Shown: in pieces, positions 53,046 through 59,369 of the stretch
Numbering within the stretch: position 1 is the first letter of the stretch
How the letters are laid out: the number at the start of each line of letters is the position of its first letter
Source: JAFAXD01 sp051985675
GTDB lineage: Bacteria; Pseudomonadota; Alphaproteobacteria; Rhizobiales; Xanthobacteraceae
Reading direction: 5' to 3'
Length of the DNA: 64,000 nt
Assembly: GCA_051985675.1 (NCBI GenBank)
Contig: JBPYFJ010000035.1
Span: 1-64,000 of the forward strand
Notes under the pieces: generated by a model
What the model saw: only the letters and a program-made list of their open reading frames with translations
The model's database searches: none
What the model was told of the DNA's origin: nothing
Program-made: the position numbers and the translations under genes

Positions 53046-53543
53046 ATGAAGATCACCTCCGGCGGGCAAGGCGGCGTCGACCGCGCGGCGCTTGATACGG
53101 CGATCGCCTGCGGCATCGACTACGGCGGGTGGTGCCCGCGCGGCGGCTGGGCCGAGGACTTTCCGCAGCCGCCCGGCCTGCTCGCCAAATATCCAAAGCT
53201 GGTCGAGACCCCGCGCGCCGATCCGGCGCAGCGCACCGAGTGGAACGTGCGCGATGCGCACGCGATCCTGATCGTGGTCGGGGAGGGCGGCACCGCGGTG
53301 TCGGAGGGGACCGCGCTGGCGGTTGCACTCGCGCAACGCTACCGGCATCCGACGATGACGATCGATCCCGGCCACCCGGAGGCCTGCGCGCGCGCAATCG
53401 CCTGGCTTACGGCGCAGCATGCCGCGTTCGGCGAGGCGTTCGTGCTCAGCATCGGCGGCCCGCGCGAGAGCGAGGCGCCCGGCGTCTACGCACGGGCACT
53501 GGCGTTCCTGCACGATGTGTTGCCGCGGGCGCGTTCGGGTTAG
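53046..53543 (+). CDS. cpYpsA-related SLOG family protein (putative molybdenum carrier)
   Basis: A 165-residue Rossmann-like protein. It has ITSGGQGGVDRAALDTAI at the N-terminus, GGWCPRGGWAEDF, and VGEGGTAVSEGT, the glycine-rich nucleotide-binding loops of the SLOG superfamily (PF12694 group, annotated as putative molybdenum carriers). Members are thought to bind nucleotides or related ligands; the real role is unknown. It is followed nine bases later by a MaoC-type gene, so the two are probably co-transcribed. Confidence 0.8.
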   Translation: MKITSGGQGGVDRAALDTAIACGIDYGGWCPRGGWAEDFPQPPGLLAKYPKLVETPRADPAQRTEWNVRDAHAILIVVGEGGTAVSEGTALAVALAQRYRHPTMTIDPGHPEACARAIAWLTAQHAAFGEAFVLSIGGPRESEAPGVYARALAFLHDVLPRARSG

Positions 53544-53552
53544 ATTTGTCCC

Positions 53553-54008
53553 ATGCTCGAGTTGCGCACGCTGTTCTTCGAAGACCTCTCGGTCGGCATG
53601 ACCGAGACGCTCACCAAGACCGTTGCGTCCTCCGACGTGATCGGCTTCGCGCAGCTCACCGGCGACCGCAATCCGATTCATCTCTCCGAGCATTTCGCGG
53701 CGAAAACCACGTTCGGCCGCCGCATCGCGCACGGGCTCTACACCGCGAGCCTGATCTCGGCGGTGCTGGGCACACGGCTGCCGGGGCCGGGCGCGGTCTA
53801 TGTCTCGCAGACGCTGAACTTTCGCGCGCCGGTCAAGATCGGCGACACCGTCGAGGTGACGGTCGTGGTCGCGGAACTCTTTCCCGAGCGCCTGCGCGCG
53901 CGGCTCACCTGCATCTGCCGGGTCAAGAACGACATCGTGCTCGACGGCGAGGCGCTGGTGAAAGTGCCCTCGCAGGCCGCGAAAGGGCGGCCGCAGCCGA
54001 GGCTCTAG
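53553..54008 (+). CDS. MaoC-type (R)-specific enoyl-CoA hydratase
   Basis: A 151-residue hot-dog-fold hydratase of the PhaJ/MaoC type. The catalytic Asp and His sit in FAQLTGDRNPIHLSEHFA, followed by GRRIAHGLYTASLIS. Such enzymes hydrate trans-2-enoyl-CoA to (R)-3-hydroxyacyl-CoA, feeding polyhydroxyalkanoate synthesis or alternative oxidation routes. It directly follows the SLOG gene. Length is typical. Confidence 0.87.
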   Translation: MLELRTLFFEDLSVGMTETLTKTVASSDVIGFAQLTGDRNPIHLSEHFAAKTTFGRRIAHGLYTASLISAVLGTRLPGPGAVYVSQTLNFRAPVKIGDTVEVTVVVAELFPERLRARLTCICRVKNDIVLDGEALVKVPSQAAKGRPQPRL

Positions 54009-54048
54009 CGGCCCGCAAGCCATGCGCCCGCGCCATGGGGTTTGCCGC

Positions 54049-54152
54049 CATGGATGCCCGCATGGATGCCCGAATTGGCCGGTTCCGGGCATCCATGGAT
54101 AACACCCTGATGCGGCAGACTTTATTGGACATGAAATGCCCATGGATGCCCG
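54049..54152. repeat. Cluster of CATGGATGCCCG 12-mers
   Basis: The 12-mer CATGGATGCCCG occurs in direct orientation at 54049-54060, 54061-54072 and 54141-54152 and inverted at 54086-54097, within about 100 bp of a non-coding gap between convergent genes. The second and inverted copies can form a stem-loop with a 13-nt loop. Function unknown. Confidence 0.6.
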
Positions 54153-54179
54153 ATTGGCACCGAGAGGCACGCATCGCGC

Positions 54180-54200
54180 AGTTAAAGTGAAACTTTAACT
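54180..54200. other. AT-rich perfect hairpin
   Basis: AGTTAAAGT, three-base loop GAA, then ACTTTAACT: a perfect 9-bp stem in a GC-rich gap between convergent genes (54009-54405). It has no T-tract, so it is not a standard Rho-independent terminator, but it could act as one in both directions or be part of a repeat. Confidence 0.4.
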
Positions 54201-54233
54201 GCGCGCATGCCCAGCGTGGCCTTATCGTCGTGT

Positions 54234-54367
54234 GGCCATCCTTCGGGACGCGTCGCTACGCGACGCTCCTCAGGATGAGGACAGAGTGTGTCGCACGGCG
54301 GCCGACCCACAACCACCGGCCTCATCCTGAGGAGCGAGGCCGAAGGCCGAGCGTCTCGAAGGATGGC
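54234..54367. repeat. Inverted intergenic repeat, Bradyrhizobium-type (copy 2)
   Basis: The left arm starts GGCCATCCTTCGGGACGCG and ends CTCCTCAGGATGAGG (about 54234-54280). The right arm is CCTCATCCTGAGGAGC to CTCGAAGGATGGCC (54320-54367). The outer 16-20 bp of the arms are nearly perfect complements; the middle of each arm has its own small palindrome. Same family as 52874-52992. Confidence 0.75.
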
Positions 54368-54405
54368 CGCAAGTAACGCCAGTGCATCCGGCGCACCGTC
54401 AGGTC

Positions 54406-55374
54406 CTATTCCGCCGCCTGCTTGTGCGGCGCCGGCGGCGGGGTGCCGTGAGTGTGGAAGGACTCGATCGTCTTGAGCCCCCACGCCTGGCCCTTCTTCC
54501 GCTCGGCCTCGTTCCACACGATCGTCTTCCAGTCCGGCGCCAGGATCAGCCGCGCGCCCGCATTGGCGACTTCGACCCGGTTGCCGCCCGGCTCGTAAAG
54601 ATAAAGGAAGAACGTCTGCTGGATCGCGTGCTTGTGCGGGCCGGTCTCGATGTAGACGCCGTTCTCGAGGCAGATGTCGGCGGCGCGCAGCACATCTTCG
54701 CGGCTGTCGACCGCGTAGGTCACGTGATGGAAGCGGCCCGGCACGCCGGTGTGGTCGAGCGAGATCGCGAGCTCATAGGATTTGTTGGTGCAGTTGAGCC
54801 AGATCGCCTGCTCGCCGCTCTCGAACACGATCTGCTCGGTCAGCCGCATGCCGAGCTTCTCCATGAAGAACTGGCGCGCGCCCGGAATGTCGACCGCGAA
54901 GAAATTGAGGTGGTCGAGCCGGCGCACCGAGATCCCGCGCGCGGGATATTTCTGCGCCTGGTTTTTCAGCGCTGGCTTGAGCTCGGCCGGCGGCTGGTAC
55001 CACTCGGTCTCGTAGTAGAGCTCGATCAGGTGGCCGTCGGGGTCGCGGCACTGGTAGGCCGAGCCGTGGCCGATGTCGCCGTCGTTCCAGCCGACGTGAA
55101 ACTGCGTGTCCTTGAGCGCGGCGACGCGCCGCGCGAGCGCTTCCGGACTGCGGGTGCGAAACGCCGTGTGCACGATGCCGTTGGTTTTCGAGGCGGTGAG
55201 CTTGAGGGTTGCGCGCTCGTAATCGTCCCAGGCGCGCAGGTAGACGCTCTCGCCCTTGCGCCCGGACTCGGTCATGCCGAACACCTGGGTGAAGAACTTC
55301 AGCGACTCCTCGGGCTTGGGGGTCAGGATCTCGAGGTGGCCCAGATGCGCCAGATCCATGTTGGGTTCGGTCAC
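54406..55374 (-). CDS. Extradiol ring-cleavage dioxygenase (VOC, catechol 2,3-dioxygenase type)
   Basis: A two-domain VOC enzyme of 322 residues. The C-terminal domain has the metal ligands expected for class I extradiol dioxygenases: His155 in LDHLNFF, a His at 216 or 217 in RFHHVTY, and Glu268 in NRVEVAN. It would open a catechol-like ring with O2 and Fe(II). The GTG at 55374 is chosen because AGGAGAAG lies just upstream; it starts VTEPNMDLAHLGHLEI. The substrate is unknown. An aromatic monooxygenase and hydrolases lie 10 kb away but not in one operon. Confidence 0.87.
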   Translation of the reverse strand: MTEPNMDLAHLGHLEILTPKPEESLKFFTQVFGMTESGRKGESVYLRAWDDYERATLKLTASKTNGIVHTAFRTRSPEALARRVAALKDTQFHVGWNDGDIGHGSAYQCRDPDGHLIELYYETEWYQPPAELKPALKNQAQKYPARGISVRRLDHLNFFAVDIPGARQFFMEKLGMRLTEQIVFESGEQAIWLNCTNKSYELAISLDHTGVPGRFHHVTYAVDSREDVLRAADICLENGVYIETGPHKHAIQQTFFLYLYEPGGNRVEVANAGARLILAPDWKTIVWNEAERKKGQAWGLKTIESFHTHGTPPPAPHKQAAE

Positions 55375-55537
55375 GTAACTTCTCCTGCGGCGTGGTAATG
55401 CGCCTTGCCTACAAGGCGGGAGAAGGTGCTGCAAGGCGCATGGAAGCGCCCGGGTGGGCTCGCAGCTGCGCGCGCGAGCCCACGGTACGCTTGCTGCGTG
55501 CGGCTTGGCCGCATGTGCTCATGGACCAATTGGGGTG

Positions 55538-56023
55538 TCAGCGCTGCGCCTTTCGCCGAGCTTCCTCGAACGGCAGGCGGTCGAACAGGAAGCGGCTGTA
55601 GACGATCTTGCCGTTCTTCACTGTTACCCACTCCGCCCCCGGCGCGCTCTCGACCAGGGCGGTCTGCGTGTCGTACATGAGCATCGCGGTGGTCTCGTCT
55701 CCAAACGAGGCCAGCAGTTTCGTGCCCTTCAGCATCTTGACGAATGGCGCCATGAAGGCCCGGTACGCCTCAGCACCTTCGATCCGCCCGGCGGGCGCGT
55801 CGCAAACGATGGATTCCGCGACGTACTGCATCGCCCGGTCCATGTCGTGGTTGCTCCAGGCTTGGTGGTAGGCGAGTGCGATCTGCAAGGGGGTCGTTCG
55901 GTCGGTCATGTTTGCTCCTTCTAGGTTGCTGCCAAGGGACGCATCGGCGCGCGCGATGTTGAGTGTGGCGATCCCCTGCAGGGCTGCGGCGCCGGCGAGC
56001 AACGTCCGTCGATCGATGGGCAT
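55538..56023 (-). CDS. SnoaL/NTF2-like protein with Tat-type leader and two possible starts
   Basis: The core (PLQIALAYHQAWSNHDMDRAM onward, with SIVCDAPAGRIEG and an ending FDRLPFEE) is a single SnoaL-like domain of about 120 residues. From the ATG at 56023, which follows AGGAGGG, the protein has a Tat-like leader (DRRTLLAGAAAL) and totals 161 residues. A second ATG at 55909 follows AAGGAG and would give a 123-residue cytoplasmic form. Both sites look functional. It is divergent from an ECF sigma factor gene with 60 bp between starts. Substrate or ligand unknown. Confidence 0.7.
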   Translation of the reverse strand: MPIDRRTLLAGAAALQGIATLNIARADASLGSNLEGANMTDRTTPLQIALAYHQAWSNHDMDRAMQYVAESIVCDAPAGRIEGAEAYRAFMAPFVKMLKGTKLLASFGDETTAMLMYDTQTALVESAPGAEWVTVKNGKIVYSRFLFDRLPFEEARRKAQR

Positions 56024-56083
56024 AGGGCCCTCCTTTGCCACAGCTGTATTGACACCGACGGCACGGAAAAGGGACCGCACGCC

Positions 56084-57091
56084 GTGGCCACGCTGACCGT
56101 GCCGCAGGATGCGCTGGCCCGAGCCAAGGCAGGCGAGCGAGGGGCGTTCGAGCAGCTGACGGCCGGATACCGACGCGAGCTCATGCTTCATTGTTACCGG
56201 ATGCTCGGCTCCCATACGGATGCCGAGGATGCGCTGCAGGAGACACTGCTCGCGGCGTGGCGCGGTCTCGCCGCATTCGAAGGGCGCGCATCGTTGCGGA
56301 CGTGGTTGTACCGGATCGCCACCAACCGCTGTCTCAACGCGATCCGGGATGGCCGCTGGCGCGTGCCCCCGCCCGAGCCTGCGCCGCCGTTCCAGCATCC
56401 CGAACCAAGCCGTCACGGTGAAGCAACGTGGCTTCAGCCGTATCCGGACACGGCGCTGGCCGAAGCGGTCGACGCCGCCGCTGGGCCCGAAGGGCGGTAT
56501 GAGGCGCGGGAAACAATGGAGCTCGCGTTCATTGAAGCGCTCCAGCACTTGCCGGCCCGGCAGACCGCCGCCCTGTTGTTGCGCGAGGTCGTAGGCTTTT
56601 CAGCCGTCGAAGTGGCGGGCACGCTCGACATCAGCGAGATCGCGGTCAAAGGCCTGCTGCGCCGCGCTCGCGCCACGCTCGACGCGCGCCGTTTGGATCC
56701 GGCGCCGTCACCTGAATCCGCCGAGGAGCGGGTTGTCGCCCGGCGCTTTGCCGAATCGCTCGCCGCCGGCGACATCGATGCCTTCGTTGCGCTGCTCACC
56801 GACGACGCATGGCTGAACATGCCGCCCGCACCGCACCAATACCAAGGACCCGCCGCGATCGCGGCCTTTCTGCGCGCCTCCGGCGCATGGACGGGGCCGA
56901 GGCTGCGGCTGCGGCCGACGCGAGCCAATACGCAGCCCGCGTTCGGCTGCTACCTCACGAACGCAGCCGGCGTTGCCGAGCCAGCCGGGCTGATCGTGCT
57001 CACCCTTGCGGGCGACCGGATCAGCCGCATTACACGTTTTCTCGACCCCGGCGTTCTGCACCGGTTCGGTCTATCTGATCCGGTGGCGTGA
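56084..57091 (+). CDS. ECF sigma factor with C-terminal SnoaL-like domain
   Basis: A 335-residue RNA polymerase sigma factor of the long ECF type. Region 2 is visible as AFEQLTAGYRRELMLHCYRMLGS and DAEDALQETLLAAWRG, region 4 as LPARQTAALLLREVVGFSAVEVA to EIAVKGLLRRAR. About 120 extra residues at the C-terminus (RRFAESLAAGDIDAFVALL onward) resemble the SnoaL-like tail of SigJ/SigX5-type ECF factors, which modulates activity in place of an anti-sigma factor. The start is GTG. The divergent gene also encodes a SnoaL-like domain and may be its target. Confidence 0.88.
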   Translation: MATLTVPQDALARAKAGERGAFEQLTAGYRRELMLHCYRMLGSHTDAEDALQETLLAAWRGLAAFEGRASLRTWLYRIATNRCLNAIRDGRWRVPPPEPAPPFQHPEPSRHGEATWLQPYPDTALAEAVDAAAGPEGRYEARETMELAFIEALQHLPARQTAALLLREVVGFSAVEVAGTLDISEIAVKGLLRRARATLDARRLDPAPSPESAEERVVARRFAESLAAGDIDAFVALLTDDAWLNMPPAPHQYQGPAAIAAFLRASGAWTGPRLRLRPTRANTQPAFGCYLTNAAGVAEPAGLIVLTLAGDRISRITRFLDPGVLHRFGLSDPVA

Positions 57092-57283
57092 CGCTGTCGT
57101 CTTGACGAGGCCGAGATACGCCAGATGTTGTTCGGTGCGATCACCTGACGCCTGCCGCGGACAATCGTGAGCGCGTTGGGGCTCACCGTAAGACGTCGAA
57201 GGCTTTGTCGCGCAAGCGACCATAGCGATAAATCGCGAAATCGCCGCTATCATGCGGCCTCACGGTTTCAACAGGAAGGCGCT

Positions 57284-58117
57284 ATGGTCCAGTTGATCGA
57301 CAGCGACATCAAGACCCGCGAGGTTCTCAATTGGCGGGGCGTGCACGTGCTGCATTTTGCCGGCTCGTCGTGCTCGCAGAAGCTGCGCATCTTTCTCAAC
57401 CTCAAGGGCATCCCGTGGGAGTCGCATCCCATCGACCTGCCGGCGAACGAGAACTTTCAGCCCTGGTTTCTCGGCATCAATCCGCGCGGGCTGGTGCCGG
57501 TGCTGGTGCATGACGGCGCGGTGCACATCGAGAGCAACGACATCATCCAGTATCTCGAACAGACTTTCCCCGAGCCAAAGCTCATTCCGGCCGGGCACGA
57601 GACCGAAGTCGCAGCGCTCTTGCGGCACGAGGATGACCTGCATCTCGACCTGCGCACGTTGAGCTTCCGGTTCGTGTTCGCGCCGCCGGGGCCGCCGAAG
57701 TCGGCCGACGCGCTCGCGAGCTACGCCGCCAACGGCTCCGGCACCGTGCAGGGGATCGCCGATCGCGAGAAGGCAATCCAGATCGCGTTCTGGCAGCGCG
57801 CCGCGCAAGAAGGCATCACCGATGGGGCGGCGCAGGCCTCGGCGCAAAAATTCCGCAAGGAGTTCGACAAGCTCGAGCGGCGGCTGGCGAGCGGACCCTA
57901 TCTGATGGGCGGCATGCTCGGCGTGCTCGACATCGCCTGGTTCATCTACGCGTATCGGCTCTCGCTCGCCGGCTATCCGTTCGCGCGACTGCACCCGCGG
58001 GTCGCCGCCTGGGAAGCGAAGCTGCGCGCGCGCCCCGAGTTTGCCCGCGAGATCGCCGGCACACGCGCGCCGGCTTCGGCCGTGCGCGGGACACTGGAGC
58101 AGGTGGCGGGGTTTTGA
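57284..58117 (+). CDS. Glutathione S-transferase family protein
   Basis: A 277-residue GST-like protein. The N-terminal thioredoxin-fold domain has HFAGSSCSQKLRIFLNLKGI, then NPRGLVPVLVHDGAVHIESNDIIQYLE with the usual cis-Pro and Glu-Ser glutathione contacts. The C-terminal helical domain has GVLDIAWFIYAYRL. A cysteine in the active-site loop (SSCSQK) suggests a beta/omega-like or reductive type. AGGAAGG precedes the ATG. Role and substrate unknown. Confidence 0.85.
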   Translation: MVQLIDSDIKTREVLNWRGVHVLHFAGSSCSQKLRIFLNLKGIPWESHPIDLPANENFQPWFLGINPRGLVPVLVHDGAVHIESNDIIQYLEQTFPEPKLIPAGHETEVAALLRHEDDLHLDLRTLSFRFVFAPPGPPKSADALASYAANGSGTVQGIADREKAIQIAFWQRAAQEGITDGAAQASAQKFRKEFDKLERRLASGPYLMGGMLGVLDIAWFIYAYRLSLAGYPFARLHPRVAAWEAKLRARPEFAREIAGTRAPASAVRGTLEQVAGF

Positions 58118-58160
58118 AGCTGCTCCCGCTCCCGGCCTTTGGAGGCAAGATCCCTCAGTT

Positions 58161-58252
58161 CGTCATGGCCGGGCTTGTCCCGGCCATCTCGTTTATAAGG
58201 GCACGGCCGTGCCCTCCTGGTCGGGATCGCCGGGACAAGCCCGGCGATGACG
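58161..58252. repeat. Inverted repeat with central perfect palindrome
   Basis: CGTCATGGCCGGGCTTGTCC and the next few bases are matched in reverse by GCCGGGACAAGCCCGGCGATGACG, with one mismatch in 24. Each arm is itself partly palindromic. In the middle is a perfect 16-bp palindrome GGGCACGGCCGTGCCC (58199-58214). This is another repeat type widespread in Bradyrhizobium relatives. It fills most of the gap between the GST and Bug genes. Confidence 0.75.
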
Positions 58253-58379
58253 AGTGGAGAGTAATTCAAATTGATCGAAATCCGCTTTAGTGCCGTCCAG
58301 TTGAAGTTCCCGTGGAACGCCCGTGACTGCGCAAGATCAGGTATCCTGCTTTCACAAAAAGCAGCTGTTGGGAGGACGG

Positions 58380-59351
58380 ATGAGGGGGCAATTTGCGGCC
58401 GTTGCGTTGTTTGTGCTTGCCGGAATAGGCGGCGCGCAGGCCCAGGTCTATCCAACCAAAACGGCGACGGTGATCGTGCCGTTCGCGCCCGGCGGACCGG
58501 CCGACATCACCGGCCGGATCGTGGCGGACATCTTCACACGCCATCTCGGCCAGCAGTTCGTGGTCGAGAATGTCGTCGGTGCCGGCGGCACTGTCGGCGC
58601 GCTTCGCGCCGCGCGCGCCGCGGCCGATGGCTACACGATCCTCTCCGGTCACATGGGCACGAACGCCGCCGCGCCTGCGTTCTATCCCAATCTGGAGTAC
58701 GACCCGCAGCGGGATTTCGAGCCCGTCGGACTGACCGCCGAGCACCCCGAGCTGCTTGTGGTGCGCAAGGACATCCCGGCCAACGACCTCAAGGAGTTCG
58801 CGGCTTACGCCACGGCCAACGAGAACAAGCTCAACATGGGACACGCGGGTGTCGGCTCGGTGTCCTACATCGGTTGCCTGCTCCTCAACCAGGCCATCGG
58901 CATCAAGCCGACCATGGTGCCGTTCACCGGCACGGCTCCGGTCATCAATGCGATGCTGGCGGGCCAGATCGACTACGAATGCGATCCGGTGCTCGGACCG
59001 CTGGGACAGGTGCGCGCGGGCGCCATCAAGGCGCTGGCGATCGCTGCCAAGAAGCGCAGCCCGATGCTGCCGGACGTTCCGACTTCGGCCGAGCAAGGGT
59101 TGCCCGAATTTTTCTGCGCGCCGTTCTATGCGGTGTTCGCGCCGAAGGGCACGCCGCAGCCGGTCATCGACCGGCTGGCCGAAGCTCTCAACAAGGGTCT
59201 CGACGAAGACGCCGTACAAAAACGGCTCGCTGATCTTGGCGCTGATATCCCGGACCCAAGTCGCCGCGGACCCAAGGCGCTGGACGATCTGGTGAGAAGT
59301 GAGACCGCGCGGCTGATGCCGATACTGAAGGCCGTGACGACAGCGCAATAG
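58380..59351 (+). CDS. Tripartite tricarboxylate transporter substrate-binding protein (Bug family)
   Basis: A periplasmic receptor of 323 residues with signal peptide ending AQA-QVYP. Bug marks: YPTKTATVIVPFAPGGPADITGR, VVENVVGAGGTVG, ADGYT and MLPDVPTSAEQG. GGGAGGACGG precedes the ATG. A second Bug protein lies at 18781; the two are clearly different receptors. As there, no TctAB membrane genes are linked. Convergent with uvrA, with about 18 bp between stops. Ligand unknown. Confidence 0.88.
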   Translation: MRGQFAAVALFVLAGIGGAQAQVYPTKTATVIVPFAPGGPADITGRIVADIFTRHLGQQFVVENVVGAGGTVGALRAARAAADGYTILSGHMGTNAAAPAFYPNLEYDPQRDFEPVGLTAEHPELLVVRKDIPANDLKEFAAYATANENKLNMGHAGVGSVSYIGCLLLNQAIGIKPTMVPFTGTAPVINAMLAGQIDYECDPVLGPLGQVRAGAIKALAIAAKKRSPMLPDVPTSAEQGLPEFFCAPFYAVFAPKGTPQPVIDRLAEALNKGLDEDAVQKRLADLGADIPDPSRRGPKALDDLVRSETARLMPILKAVTTAQ

Positions 59352-59369
59352 GCCCACGGCCGCTTCGCG

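Noticed and set aside
54034..54190. Possible 50-codon reading frame across the CATGGATGCCCG repeats
   Set aside because: No ribosome-binding site, and the repeated Met-Asp-Ala-Arg pattern simply follows from the DNA repeat.
58286..58322. TAGTGCCG followed by TTGAAGTTCC, similar to the right half of the paired-hairpin element
   Set aside because: Too short and without complementary arms or spacer; it may be a decayed remnant but cannot be supported.
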